Shown here piece by piece: positions 22,164 to 33,929 of a stretch of DNA of 60,000 bases. The DNA comes from Membranipora membranacea. Its lineage: Eukaryota; Bryozoa; Gymnolaemata; Cheilostomatida; Membraniporidae. Location: assembly GCA_914767715.1 (NCBI GenBank), contig OU612072.1, forward strand, positions 15,254,001 to 15,314,000, in the 5' to 3' direction. The notes beneath the pieces are model-generated. The model made no database searches. It was not told the origin of the DNA and saw only the letters and a program-made list of their open reading frames with translations. Position 1 is the first letter of the stretch, and each line of letters opens with the position of its first letter. A program made the position numbers and the translations under genes.

Positions 22164-22274
22164 GCTAGACTGGGAATTCCTGTGAGCAAGCGCAGCTTTA
22201 ATAACACATACGTATTTTGCATGTGGAATAGGTGCCACAAAGTAGGATATACTCGTCCTATAGTGTATGACTAA
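22164..22274 (+). CDS. Family D terminal coding exon, copy 4
   Basis: 36 codons after ATTCTCAG, ending TAA; open and collinear with copies 1 and 3. Confidence 0.45.
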   Translation, partial: ARLGIPVSKRSFNNTYVFCMWNRCHKVGYTRPIVYD

Positions 22275-22880
22275 ATCTGAGGAACTCGTAGCTACATCAG
22301 TTAGAATCAATGTGCACACATGAGTGCATTGTATACAGTTTTGGAATTCTCAATTATTTCCTTACCTTTCCTAATTATAGAATTCACCTGGTTTGATGGA
22401 CTGGAGTACAATATCCTTTATCCCTTTTTACTAGTATTCAGATGTCTTGGTTCAGGCAGCAAAGCGATATGATCTAGAGATAAGAAGATAAGATATTACT
22501 CCTTGCTTTGCTATGAAAGGGTAAGTTTTTCCTTTCTGATTTACTGCGTGTGACAGGAAACACAATGACACCATTAAATGGAAAACAAGTTAAGCTAATG
22601 TGGATACTAATCATTCGACTGAGGCTCACTTATTAGGCTTTAAAACTGATTAAAATTAGTTAAAGGCTAATTATAAAAATTAAGTTTTTTAATTTAATTA
22701 GTTTAAATTAAAATTTATAATTTATTAAAAAATTAGCATGTTTTTATTGGCACAGATTTCACTGAGCCAATGTTAATCACCCTTCCAGATCAGGAAGGAG
22801 TAGCTTCTGTCGCTCTGTGCTCTTTAAAATTTAGTAATTATTACGTGGTGTTAGAAAAGTCTTTGTTGCCCAAATTCACG

Positions 22881-23003
22881 ATGAAGATACTGGGAATTCC
22901 CACTGCAAGTCTGACTTTACTGGTGTTAATTTACTTAATTAGCCGTATAAATATAACATCATGTATGGTTAGGATGATGAGCCTAATAAAAACACAAAAA
23001 TAA
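22881..23003 (+). CDS. Family G micro-ORF with signal-peptide-like start, copy 2
   Basis: The strongest copy: the ATG is followed by a lysine (MKILGIPTAS) and a leucine-rich hydrophobic core, giving a standard signal-peptide profile; 40 codons to TAA. In this copy the frame is also open upstream to an acceptor-like CTTCCAG at about 22788, giving about 70 codons containing SVALCSLKF and KSLLPKFT. So either the ATG is the start or the exon codes throughout. Copies 1 and 3 are interrupted upstream, which favours the ATG. Confidence 0.45.
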   Translation: MKILGIPTASLTLLVLIYLISRINITSCMVRMMSLIKTQK

Positions 23004-23254
23004 AGTATTTTACAAGGAAAATGTTAATGATTTCTAAATTCTAAGCTGCAGTGTATCACAAAGTGTCAATATCACAGCGTGAGGTGTCCAATTACATGCT
23101 TTGTCCTCCTTCAAAAATGAATTGCTTTTTATCCACAATCACAAAAAGCTAACCATATGAGGAATTTTGTTATTGCAGTATTATACGATTGCATTCAGTG
23201 CCAAGTTTATATTATTGACTCTGACTAGCTATTACAATTCATTGATTTAGCAGC

Positions 23255-23330
23255 CCATGTTTAACTTCCTTGTATAGCGTCAAGGCTACAATTGAAAGCC
23301 TGAATATCACATTATATGCTGTGCTATGCA
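23255..23330. mobile_element. Remnant of the foldback element
   Basis: Holds CTTCCTTGTATAGCGTCAAG and GAATATCACATTAT, matching the inner left arm of the 47.4 kb foldback element. The right arm is missing and the sequence passes into the ORF at 23326. Confidence 0.55.
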
Positions 23331-23553
23331 GTCGAAACTTATTATGCGTTCATCACAGCTTCAGTTTATATATGAGGATGTGAACGCGACAAGACCCGTT
23401 GCTGGGGACGATTGGGACGGAATCGGAACAAGTACTCAGATTAAAACACTGGAGCATATTTATCAAGCTAAAAATTCAGATGTGATCTATTTCGTCGACG
23501 ACAAGTCATGCGCAAGGAAAGTCAATATATATCAGCTCAACAGTCACAACTGA
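23326..23553 (+). CDS. Unique 75-aa ORF inside the R3 block
   Basis: ATG at 23326 to TGA at 23553. Composition is protein-like and less AT-biased than the surroundings. Recognisable segments: YEDVNATRPVAGDDWDG, then QIKTLEHIYQAKNSD, then VIYFVDDKSCARK and a polar end QLNSHN. No signal peptide or membrane helix; one cysteine. It is absent from the other R3 blocks and lies where the right half of the foldback element should be; the bases around its first codons (GTTCATCACAGCTT) resemble the element's arm. It could be a captured exon or a fragment of a larger mobile element. No family is recognised. Confidence 0.4.
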   Translation: MQSKLIMRSSQLQFIYEDVNATRPVAGDDWDGIGTSTQIKTLEHIYQAKNSDVIYFVDDKSCARKVNIYQLNSHN

Positions 23554-23793
23554 AATTTGTAAGCTCAGTTAGCTTTTCTTACACCGTAATAGTAGGCTTG
23601 TCATGTGGGTATTTTTCTTTGAAAGTAGTAACCGCGTGACAAGAATTTGTTTTAGAGGTAATAATTTCAAAATTTTAGAGCTTCACAATTAGTGCTGTCC
23701 TCAACTGCACTAACAAATGTTTAAAATGATAAAACTTAAAACCCTATGTAGAGTCCTAGCAGATGTCTGTCAGTGAGTTATTGCAGTACGTCA

Positions 23794-24205
23794 TCAGGCC
23801 ATAATAATTTTAATGTCAAAAGAGCTGATAGCTTGTTCTTTGATATTTTGTTTTATGACTGTTTGAGCAATAGGGGGTGAGGGTTCATGATGGAGGGTAT
23901 CAAGTGCACCTCCGAGTGTGGCAAGCTCATCAGCGTGCTCATTACCATCGATCCAGGAGTGGGCAGGGACCCAGATAAGAGTGATGGAGTTACTCTTCAC
24001 AAGGTTATTTAAGTTGTGTATGCATTTCGTTCTAACTTCAGGGTTTTGAAGGGACTGGAGTGAAAAGAGACTGTCTGTGGTTATAGCTATTTTTTTAGCA
24101 GCTATTGAAATTCCAGTAATTTCTGCTTGTGATATTGTTGCATCTTGAGTTAGTGGAATTGTGATTTCCTCATCAGTACAAGCTTGGCCATCTGATTCTT
24201 CTTGT
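23794..24205 (-). pseudogene. LINE RNase H domain remnant, copy 2 (best preserved)
   Basis: The minus strand reads ISQAEITGISIAAKKIAI, TTDSLFSLQSLQ, NPEVRTKCIHNLN, SNSITLIWVPAHS, then IDGNEHADELA and about 45 further codons to a stop. This is the RNase H domain of an I/Jockey-like non-LTR retrotransposon: catalytic E (QAE), D (TDS) and the H...D pair are present, but HSG has become HSW. A one-base break occurs between LQ and NPEV. No reverse transcriptase portion is attached. Confidence 0.75.
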
Positions 24206-24296
24206 GTTTGTTGGATGAATATACTAGTTCTCGATTTTGTACAAACGTGAATAAGCAGACATAAAATAAGCCTATGCCTGTATTATAAGGTGACAA

Positions 24297-24310
24297 ACCC
24301 CCCCCCCCCC
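24297..24310 (+). repeat. Poly-C run
   Basis: C run homologous to the one at 18249, different length. A (CTAGAC)n mini-repeat lies at about 24450-24472. Confidence 0.75.
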
Positions 24311-25100
24311 ACCCCGCCCAATTTTAAAAGTACAACACATAACCTCTTTGAACAATCATTTAGCTCACATTACAAATTTAATCTAATGGTCACTTGATTT
24401 GTAGCCTTTGTCTCGTTTGTGTACACAAGTCAATAATCAGACAAAACCATAGACCTAGACCTAGACCTAGACAGGACACTGTATGGAGCATTAGCATTGA
24501 GGCAGTGAGGCACTTAATTATGGTGACGCGACGTCACTGGAGGTGTAGAAACAGTGATTTTTACCCATATCTATCATTGATTTACCTGTCCCAGCTCTGG
24601 TTAAATGTTGATAACTCAATTGGCTTCGATCGGAATTGAAGTTTGAAAATTGCAATAGATTTAGCAGCTTCTGCCAATCAATTTGATAGTCTATTTCAGT
24701 AATTTTTAAATCTGTTCAGTTTCTAAGTCAGATCAAGAAGTGTTATCAATGATGGGCAAAAGATGTTTCCCGAGGTAAACCTTGACCTGAAAAGATTAAA
24801 CCCGACTGCTTTTATACAGAGTATTTGTTAAAAAACCAAACATGAGGCGAGCATGTGGTTTACTTGTTGCTCAGTTTATATACGTTTCTCCGCAGAACTT
24901 GCTTTTGTAGAAGTCATATGAAGCGCGGTGAACCTCTAGAATAGAGTCACAAAGGTACTCAGCCCTGGGTTTTCAACCACAAACATTGGTTATATGTTTA
25001 TAGCCCTATTCTTTATCTGTCAACTCATAGAGCTCCTGGTCGGTGTTGGAAAGGAGAAAATATAATCTGGTATTGAAATACTCGAATTGAGTCTCTGCAG

Positions 25101-25271
25101 GTAATCAGAGTAGTACCACGATCTGTGATCCTTGTAGGTGACACATCGGATATTTTTAGCTGTCAACAGGTAGAACTGAATCATGACCTTGTTTTAGGCA
25201 TTGTTTTAGAAAAGTGTTTTCATCACCACATCACATATGTAGCTTCGCTTACCCTGAGTAAATGTTCCTGA
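25101..25271 (+). CDS. Family K' terminal coding exon, 56 aa, copy 2
   Basis: Same acceptor, frame and TGA stop as copy 1; begins VIRVVPRSVILVGDTSD. No interruption. Confidence 0.5.
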   Translation, partial: VIRVVPRSVILVGDTSDIFSCQQVELNHDLVLGIVLEKCFHHHITYVASLTLSKCS

Positions 25272-26284
25272 AACAATTTCCCACACAGTGTGATGACTGC
25301 ATCACACAAAAATTTTCATCATTACAAACAACTAATATATTAACATAACCAGTAGTCTTGTCATGTTTGGAGGAAAGATAACTGCAGTGAAGTGTGATAT
25401 ACTCTGATTTTTACACAAATAATTTCAGGCTTTTGTATAAGTGTTGTCACTGGATCTGATGGATTATTATTGAGTTAAAGATAAGAGCAAGTGTATGATA
25501 TCCAATCACAGCTGAGAGGGAGGCTAGCCAAGGAAATTAAGTATATAGTAGAAAATTAAGTATTTTGCTGTACTACTTTACTAACTGTACTACTACTATA
25601 TTTTTTCATATTATGGATACGAGATACCACATGTATTTATTTATGTTTCTTGAATAAATACAGGTGTATGTACTATGTACATATTATATAGTTCATATAT
25701 TACCTAGTGGTGAGGAGACCATGAACCAAAGTTTACGTTCTCTACAAAATTCTCACACTTGTGAGGTGCTGACCATCATGTTTTCTCCTTGACTGCAAAT
25801 TTGACTTTTTTTATTATTGTCCTCCTCATCATCATTCACCATTTCATGTAGCGATGATGAATAAAAGAATTCTAGCACAAGAATTGACACTAGAGATATT
25901 ATTGATCTTTTAATCTCAGCACTTTAAAAAGACAATTATCCACAGTTATAGCTGTAAAAAGCAGTAAGTAATACTTACTTCTTTAGTCAGAATCTCCTTC
26001 ATGGACACATAAGTCCAAAATCGTCAAATAAAAGAGGAAAAATACACTTGTAATAAAATCTCACCCGGTGAAAATCAATATAACGCACATGATACTACTA
26101 TTTGATACGGCATGAGGAATTATTTGATTGATAAGATTATATACCAAGAATGCCGAGATAAACCATACCAAACCTCAATGTCAGTCTGAATCCATCCAAA
26201 TGGGTTCATAAAAAATCTCCTGCCATTCGTTAGGCACATCATACTATCTAGAGTTGAGGTTTAGCATTGGGTTGAGTATATAAT

Positions 26285-26598
26285 TAAACGAACACTGGCC
26301 TTACGCTATATTCACGATGAGGATCATCTCATCAATGATTTGTTGAGTAAATGTCCATCTGGCAGATACCGTACAGTAAAACATAGAAGCTCACTGGGGA
26401 GAGACTGTTTTCTGCCTCATATCACTCTTATTTTAAAGAAATACTCTTTTAGACAGAGATTTGATTTTTTATTCCAAGTGTCTTCGCTTTTTCTAGCCGA
26501 TTCAAAGTGCCAGCTATTACACTGTATTTCGCAACTCATTTCTTCTTTTAATAATGCTGTCAGTGATAGTAATAAAATCCATCCATCCATCCAGTGTA
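26285..26598 (+). mobile_element. 3' end of an L2/CR1-group LINE with (ATCC)n tail
   Basis: The plus frame reads RTLALRYIHDEDHLINDLL, then CPSGRYRTVKHRSSLGRDCF, then LPHITLILKK. The 'PSGR(R/Y)...R.....F.P......L' arrangement is typical of the C-terminal end of L2/Rex1-type LINE proteins. The copy ends in a CATC/ATCC microsatellite (about 26578-26598) and then R1 sequence (TGTATGACTAACTCTGAGG) resumes, so the boundary is visible. Confidence 0.7.
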
Positions 26599-27514
26599 TG
26601 ACTAACTCTGAGGAACTCGTCAGACTTTTGCAGAGATAGATAGAGGATATGCTATATTAATGATTGATGAGTACTTTATTATTGAATCTAAAAACATTGA
26701 AAAATGTATATTAATGTTCTGATTTACGATTTACTTAGTTTTCATATTACTGATTGCTCACTGTAATCAAATAAAAATAGTACCAAGAGGCAACATATAT
26801 AGCTGCATATCATCAAACGTGGATGACCCAGACCAGTATTTTGTGGAAACCTAGTATTGTGTTGTTTGTTGAGGTCTATTTTGAATGTAGTGAATGAGTG
26901 AATGAGACGATGTGAACGTCAGTGCTGGCTATTGAAAGTGTTTCTAATATACACAGGTATACTTTTCGTAAAATATAGATAAATACCACAGTCTAATCGA
27001 TTCATTTGTTCCACTTGATATTGTACGATTCCTTTGCATTTGTCCGACTCAGTTTAATTTGCTGTTATAAATCCCTATAAATCACTTTGCTCTTGGCATT
27101 GGCGTTGAATTTTCTGCTGTGTTTAAAAGCAAATTCTTGCAATCACAAAAGGTTAGCTTACCAGCATGAAGTAGAAGCTTAAGATTATATCAATGAATAC
27201 ATTACATTGTAGAAGGAATTTTCATATGAGTAAACATAAACAGTTTCTGTGATATGAAAACTGCTATTACTAGGAGCAAGTAACCAATTCTTACCATTAT
27301 CTTATGACTTTGTTATTGTTCAACTGGCATTTCACAATAAGATCACCATAAGGTCACCATAAGGATAAGCTTAACTCTAAGTAACTGTTCTGAGCTAAAA
27401 CAGTTCTATTAACCGTAAGCTATGTTTGATAAAACTTTTAGATCACAGTAAGGTCACCGTAACAGACTTTGACAGTAACCTTATGGTTGATTTCCCCATA
27501 TCATTTCTTTCTGT

Positions 27515-27695
27515 GCAGTTCGGAGGAAAGGTGCTAACAGAAACCGTACATTGAGCAAGAGATGCCTGCAAGTGACCAGGAGAATTGGAAAGGGCTTTAT
27601 CAAGCAGCCGTGATTGATTAAAATTGTGAACAGAAAGTTCTTTCCGATTGTCTGGCTCTGGCCTAGCCGTTGTGGTGAATAAACACAAAGTAAAC
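27515..27695 (-). pseudogene. Family H exon, copy 2
   Basis: Acceptor and TTTARPEPDNRK retained. The TGA stop is lost because a different sequence joins right after the PPN codons (TGC instead of TGA), extending the frame to 27443. Spacing at the acceptor also changes by one base. Confidence 0.3.
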
Positions 27696-28429
27696 CTGCA
27701 AGATAAGGGGCAACACAAACAAACACAAGCATTGTATAAATTTGCTTCCTCACCTTCTCAGCTGTGATTGCATAAGCAGTTGTCTGTCAAACTGTCAGTT
27801 TCATGTGTTTATCCTCTACATCTCTCGAGCCTAAAACATATCAGCAAAAAACCTGAGTTAGCTAGCATTTGCTAGTATTTAAGTGTTGAGATTCAGCGAT
27901 GACGGTTTTGTTGAATTTGCCATTACTTCCCTCCCTGTTCCACCATCCTCTAACCGTTGGTGTAGGTTTGTGATTTACAGGCTTCGGAAATACGGTTCTA
28001 TATTCATTCAGCAAGAGCACTCATTTTGGAATTTGTGATTAAATTAAAATGAGCAGAAACTTACCCAGGTCTTATTAACAATAATATTGTAGAATCAAAT
28101 CAGTTCTATGTTTTCTGGAATTCAGAAGATTTTTGAAACGGTTCGCATCTGTTTGTTGCCTCTCTCATCGGTTTTAAAATTTCAAATATAATTGATCCAG
28201 ACCTCTATTGAAGTATACAAGAGAGACAACTTACAAAATTCGAGTTCAACTATGATATAGCATTCGGGAACCCCATTTTCCAGTTTAATGTGGTGCTAGT
28301 TATTTCTTTTGTCTGATCGCTATTGCGAAAGAGGCTTGTGTTTGTATTGTGTTTTAGATTTTCATATATGTTAATACATTTATTGCTAGCCACAATTCGC
28401 CATCTTTAATGATTTTCAAGCTGTGACAA

Positions 28430-29360
28430 GAACATGAGTGACAAAAAGAAAAGAAAAAAATTCAACAAAAGATAAGACTATGCCAATGTCCAAAAAGTGT
28501 TGCAGTAGCCCGTTCTTAAACATTATGATAGCGACTGTGCTTCTCAGAGGGGAAAACATTTAGTTTTGTTACAATTTTGTGGTGTAGGTTATCAAATTGA
28601 GTTTTTAGTAAACAAGTGTCTCTGTTGGGAAATCTATGATCAGTGTTTATGACGAAATCTGAGATATATTCAGACAAGAATCTTTGTATTGGATGTGCAC
28701 CAGACCATCCTTAAAGGCATGAGTAGGGTAATTTCCTAGACTTATAATATATAATAACAATAATAATCAGTTTATTTATATGCCGCTCAATATAACCCAT
28801 AATGGTTACTTCTAAGCGGTTTGCACTACGTCATTACCACCCAGGCATTGGGTCTAAACAGTCCAAAGGCAACCCTGGCTAATGAATAAGGAATCCCAAT
28901 TTTTGTATATAAACATTTCACAGCGCTGATCATGCACTTATAAAGATATCCATATTTTGTCAAAGAATGGGAAACATTTCACTCAGAGAGCACTAGTTTA
29001 ATTGATTGGTCAATCAAGGAATTTTTTTTTTGATTGGGATGAGAGGGTTTAATCAATGATCCGTGAAAGAAAGTGCTGACCTGTGATTTTATTTACAGTT
29101 TATCCTTGTTGGTTGAAAATGTGACCTAAATAGGATAGATGCAGACGCACCTCCTCTGTAGGGTAAACCAGTAGGCTCGCTCTACAAAAAAATTATTGCA
29201 GATGCAAATAAATAGGCCACGTCATAGTGGAAGTAGTAAAAAAACCTGGTAGCACCTTCAAAACGATTCAGTAAAGCATGGCACAGTATTTCGTGTTAAT
29301 TATAGATTCAGAATAGTAAATTTTGAAAATTAAAAATATAATATATACGCTCGTTGATAA
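28430..29360. other. Non-coding spacer before R2 copy 3
   Basis: Includes about 560 bp (28.43-28.99 kb) not present in the equivalent 2.3 kb interval; no frame or inverted repeat identified. The rest is a copy of 2.4-2.78 kb. Confidence 0.45.
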
Positions 29361-29441
29361 CATAGTGTGAGTCTGATGTGAAGATAGTATGTCTTGACAA
29401 ACTTGACAGGCCATATGATGCTGCTGCTGCCATTGTGTTGT

Positions 29442-29615
29442 TTAGAATTCCATACTGTAGCAATCGTTGTGGAATGGATCATTCACAGTTTGGATTGGTA
29501 TCATCGTCGTTCCGTATTCTGTGTTTTGAGGATCATAGACTGGCTGTAAGGCCACAGTCACACCAAATATGCTAATGAGATATTCTATATAGTAATCATA
29601 TATTGGGACAGCCAT
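29442..29615 (-). CDS. Family B' micro-gene, 57 aa, copy 3
   Basis: ATG 29615 to TAA 29442; acceptor TTTTTTTCAG 18 nt before the ATG with no indel. Differs from copy 1 by a few replacements, including KH-to-DC near the end, which introduces a cysteine. Divergent from E3, ATG-to-ATG 133 bp. Confidence 0.5.
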   Translation of the reverse strand: MAVPIYDYYIEYLISIFGVTVALQPVYDPQNTEYGTTMIPIQTVNDPFHNDCYSMEF

Positions 29616-29747
29616 AATATTACAGATATGGCGCTGAAAAAAAGAATTCAGATTTGTAAATATGCATTAAATTACATTTATACAATGATGTAACACCAAA
29701 AAATTACTTCATTTCAGTAAGGGATAGTCTTCTCTCAAAGGGCCCAT

Positions 29748-30157
29748 ATGGTCTTCTCCTATCTGTCAAACTCTCGTAACAAACATTATAAAGCAACTGC
29801 AACTTTTATCGTTACCATGAATATCACATATAATGATTCCGAACAAACTATGAAGCATAGGCTACAACTGACGGTAAGAGAGGGTATGGATTGTCGTCAC
29901 ACCCAAAAGCCATTCAACCAACCAGAGGTTTCCCGGTCTCATATCTCCATAATAACAGGCATCGGTCTTCTCCAATAATGCATACGGTCTCCCCTTTGGG
30001 TAAACATATGTTTGACGTGAGAAGCTTAAAAACCAACTGCCTTTCACAGATTGGTAGGCAAGATCCCGGAAGCTGCCAGGGCTATATGAAACTTAAAGAC
30101 TTCACGGGGCACTGACAGCCAAATGAGTATTCAGTAGATAGTTTTTCAAGCAACTAG
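29748..30157 (+). CDS. Family E micro-gene, two exons, copy 3
   Basis: Exon 1 is 29748-29873 and exon 2 is 30119-30157. Both are open, with the same donor, acceptor and TAG stop as copy 1. Changes: C-to-Y in exon 1; T-to-S and D-to-N in exon 2. With copy 1 this is the only complete pair of exons. Confidence 0.4.
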
Positions 30158-30301
30158 ACTAGTAGCCTTTGTGGTTTATATGAATGAGGGAGCCCGCTGT
30201 GGGTGAGGGATTAACATGCAAACAGTAACCTTGCATCGAACTTGAGTAAATTGTTGTCTTACCTTCTCAGATGTTTGGGATGGCTGAGATTATATGAGCT
30301 G

Positions 30302-30409
30302 CTATCCTGTATACCAAACTGTCATATAGATACTAATCACAAGACAAAGTATAATGGTAAGTTCAGATTTGGTCAATCTTAGATTTGGTCTTGTCCTTTT
30401 GCCTTCTGC
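30302..30409 (-). pseudogene. Family C terminal exon, copy 2, frameshifted
   Basis: The acceptor (TTTTCACATATAG) and the membrane segment with WYTG-stop are intact. One A is missing in the lysine-codon run (AAAA for AAAAA), breaking the join between the basic part and the membrane segment. Exon a upstream also has substitutions and lacks the GTACGT donor. Confidence 0.4.
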
Positions 30410-30599
30410 CTATATGTGAAAAGGAGTGTGATGAGCGTCAGGCTGTATCCTTATACTCCTTGCTTATATCAAAGATAATAAATACTTGCTTGATTTATAT
30501 TGAATATTGAGAATGTCATGCCAAAGTGATGGTAGAGCCTGGGCTGACTCACAGGAATTCCCAGGAATTCGCAAGAGTGCTGTGGGGAATTTGGTCTTT

Positions 30600-31690
30600 G
30601 ACTGCTATATATATAATATACTGAGGTTATTATTCATGCATTCAAATTCTCATGTCTTGTCTTTTATAATAATCATTTGTCCATAACATTTAATGCCTTG
30701 ACTGTATCTAACTTCCTATGAATCATTGCTTTCACAAGTGTTACTTTAGCCTGCTCATCGACACTTCATGTTTGCTAGCGGACGAGACCAAACGACACTT
30801 CATGTTTGCTAGCGGACGAGACTAAACGCACTGATTATTTTTGCTGATTTATACATTTAATCTTTGTAACTCTGTTAGTTTTAGTTAGATAGTTACTACA
30901 CAATAAAATCATAGTATTGTTGATAAACAACACATTTTTATGCCTGGCTGGTAGCCTTGATTTAAACAGACTTTTCGCCTGGCAGGTTGCCATTAGGCTT
31001 TACCCATTCATCCGGACAAGTTGGATATCGGGACTTATTGAAGCCAAGCCCACGCTGGCTATCCTGACAAGATAGAATTTCCCGACAGTTCATCAGCACA
31101 AATATCCTGGGCCAATAAAAATGTTGACCTAACTAACAAGGCGATTTTGTCAAAGAGAGCAGACACATCTTATGCTTCCTTTTGACTTTGCTGGCGTCTA
31201 CCTCGCCAATTTTAAAAGCAGCATCAAGGATATTTTTTACAGAATCCTCCCATTGTCCATAACTTATGTCACAGACTGACAAATTATTGAATATTAAACT
31301 TCATTATGTCTTTGATTATTCTTCTTTGTGTTGTTGACTCCTCATGGAAAATATTCTTCGGAATGATTGCGTCAGTCCTTAAAATATGTTACTACTCAAA
31401 TACAGTCACTTCTATACATTCCTGATGGATAGTAAGGCGAGTATGGTTGGTCAAAGTGACGCACTTGATTGTTTAGTAGCAGTAATGATGCTATCATTAA
31501 TTTACTGTCCACAGTCCAGGTTTTTTGTTGATAACTCGATTAATTTTGATCGGGTTTTCATTTTGAAAATTGGGTTGTTATAAATTTTTTTATTATTTCT
31601 ATTATCTTTTATTCAATTTGACATATTTTTTCACTGCCCTAGTGTAAATTTATATCAAGCTGTTCACGACAACCTGAGCAATAATTATTG
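30600..31690. other. Spacer between R2 and R4 (copy at 39.18-39.74 kb)
   Basis: Contains a perfect-looking two-unit ~35-bp tandem repeat (CACTTCATGTTTGCTAGCGG) at about 30757-30829. No gene supported. The short plus-strand frame near 31386 recurs at 39447 but has no splice or coding signal beyond openness. Confidence 0.5.
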
Positions 31691-32954
31691 GCCCCTGAAA
31701 GGGGCACTGAGCAGCAAATAACGTGTATATTATCAATCATTATTTCTCCTAGAGCATCAATGTCTATTTATGTGAACTAGACTAACGGCAGGTTTTGTCC
31801 GGTTGTTGTGACTCGTGGCAAAAAGGTGTTCAATCTTGTGTGTAGAATTCTATGATCAAATTGTTTCAGAATACCTAAAAAAATTTGCGACCTTAATGAG
31901 TCACAATGGAAAGTGGTATTCCCGATGACTACATCATAAGGCTTCCACAGGTTGTCTCCCTTTACAATAGGAATGGATATCTCGACCATTACTATATGAA
32001 ACTGTTCAGTTGCCGTGTCAGATAGATGGTGCAACAAATTTCAGACATTCCCAATTTTAACCTCACCCTAAAAGATTGAACTTGGCAAATTCTATCATAA
32101 AATATTTATTTGAAACGAAATTTGTAACTGGGACTGCAGTAAGTTCGTTGCTCCTCTTCATGTGTCAGGTAGTTCTGCAGTTATTGCTTTTGTAGAACTG
32201 ATATGTAGCACCTCCGACCACTAGAAAGCATTTATACTTATGTTGCGGTTAGTTAATCCACCATTCAGGTTCCTTTTACGTAGTCAGGGGCAAGGGATTA
32301 CTCTCCAATTCATTTCACATAATCAACCTGGTTTTATCCGAATCTGTAGCAAGGAAGAAAATACACTATGTTCCTTTATCCATAAAGCAGTTGTTAGCTT
32401 TTTAAGTTCTTCATGCAAAATCCTGACTCATTTTTGTCTCCCAGCACTTTTATAGTGGCTATTCAAGGCAAGACACATCATGTGTACATCTTTTTTTCAC
32501 ACTGTTACTATGGTTCGGTTCGTTTTGATAATAAAATTTCCATGAGAAAATGTATGTCTACGTCATAGAAAATCGTAAGTCATCGAATTAGGTAAAGTAA
32601 AATTGGCATTTTCCCACGCTCAGTTAGCGCTCTCACCCTTGAAGTTTAAATAGTATCCGAGTTCTGCCACTTAAATGTATTTCCAATCCCGTGATCTCAT
32701 CTTTGGCAAGGTCATTTGATTCATATGTCACTATATCAACAGTTGGCAGAAAGTGAATCGGGTGAGGGATGTTACCCACGGTTGATTCTTCATAGCAGGC
32801 ACCTCCTAAACTTTCGCCTTAGGCCTGGTTTGCTACTATTGGGAATGGCTATAGGTCTCATTCAATAGGTTAAAAGAATAGGAGGGGTGGACATCAGTAG
32901 GTCTATTTGAAGAGTTTAGACAGTTAACAGACAGTTTTGAAAAAATCTAAGATG

Positions 32955-33107
32955 TTGTGGAAGACCGCTGAAAACAATCGTAATAACTGTTGAGAAGCGC
33001 ATAATAAGGGGGAGAGGAAGGCAATTAAAATCTATTAATTTACTGAGTTCATTTTTATTGTAGGCTGTGTCATTGTTGTTGGCCGTATTCTGCAACATAA
33101 AAAACAC
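32955..33107 (-). pseudogene. Family F copy 3, start region altered
   Basis: The F frame (NELSKLIDFNC to QNCLLTV-stop at about 32916) is open. A few extra bases near the ATG (TGTAGGCTGTGTCATTG) put the ATG out of frame with it. Confidence 0.35.
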
Positions 33108-33244
33108 TACTGATTACTGAGTCATAATGGAAAGTGGAATTCCAAAATAACTACATCGTAAGTCTTGCATAAATGAGTTGTCTCCCTTTCATATTTGAAT
33201 AGGTATATTGACCAATGACGTTTGGATTCATTATAGCTATTTTC

Positions 33245-33745
33245 AGTCCACTGCTAGTGTAGTCTGGGATTGTCTGTCGGATATGAATTAAAACATCGGC
33301 ATTTATTAAATGCATCGCCACTGCTAGAGTAAAGCTTAGTGTAGTCTGGGATTGTCTGTCGGATATGAATTAAAACATCGGCATTTATTAAATGATTTTT
33401 TATTAGCTATTTTCAGTCCACTGCTAGAGTAAAGCTTAGTGTAGTCTGGGATTGTCTGTCGGATAAGAATTAAAACATCGGCATTTATTAAAACATCGCC
33501 ACTGCTAGAGTAAAGCTTAGTGTAGTCTGGGATTGTCTGTCGGATATGAATTAAAACATCGGCATTTATTAAATGCATCGCCACTGCTAGAGTAAAGCTT
33601 AGTGTAGTCTGGGATTGTCTGTCGGATATGAATTAAAACATCGGCATTTATTAAATGCATCGCCACTGCTAGAGTAAAGCTTAGTGTAGTCTGGGATTGT
33701 CTGTCGGATATGAATTAAAACATCGGCATTTATTAAATGATTTTT
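33245..33745. repeat. 82-bp tandem satellite, about six units
   Basis: Consecutive units start at CCACTGCTAGAG near 33318, 33418, 33499, 33581 and 33663, mostly 82 bp apart, after a shorter leading unit. Each unit is the reverse complement of the sequence just upstream of family A exon 1 (compare 41345-41420), including the CTTTACTCTAG acceptor. Two units carry an extra 18-bp TTTTTTATTAGCTATTTT piece. It lies where exon 1 of A copy 3 should be. The long minus-strand frame through it is an artefact of the 82-bp periodicity. Confidence 0.9.
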
Positions 33746-33785
33746 TATTAGCTATTTTCATTATGCAGATATATCGTTTAATCAC

Positions 33786-33812
33786 ACCAGGGAGGGTCCA
33801 TCCCTCCCTGGT
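33786..33812. repeat. Perfect 11-bp stem hairpin in the A intron, copy 3
   Basis: Same stem as at 9736; loop TCCAT. Confidence 0.75.
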
Positions 33813-33929
33813 CATACAAGATTCATAAACTAGGTAGATTAGGAATTATTTTTTCATGCTCAAAGAGGGGACAACCCTAGTAATGTTTTCCACCATTTCA
33901 GATTCAAATAACTGTTGTGTATATTCTAG

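Noticed and set aside
33336-33584. Repeat-containing 82-aa protein on the minus strand
   Set aside because: It is the translation of the 82-bp satellite, and the units' indels break the frame elsewhere.
33245-33745. CRISPR array
   Set aside because: Repeats are head-to-tail without unique spacers, in a eukaryotic intron-rich context.
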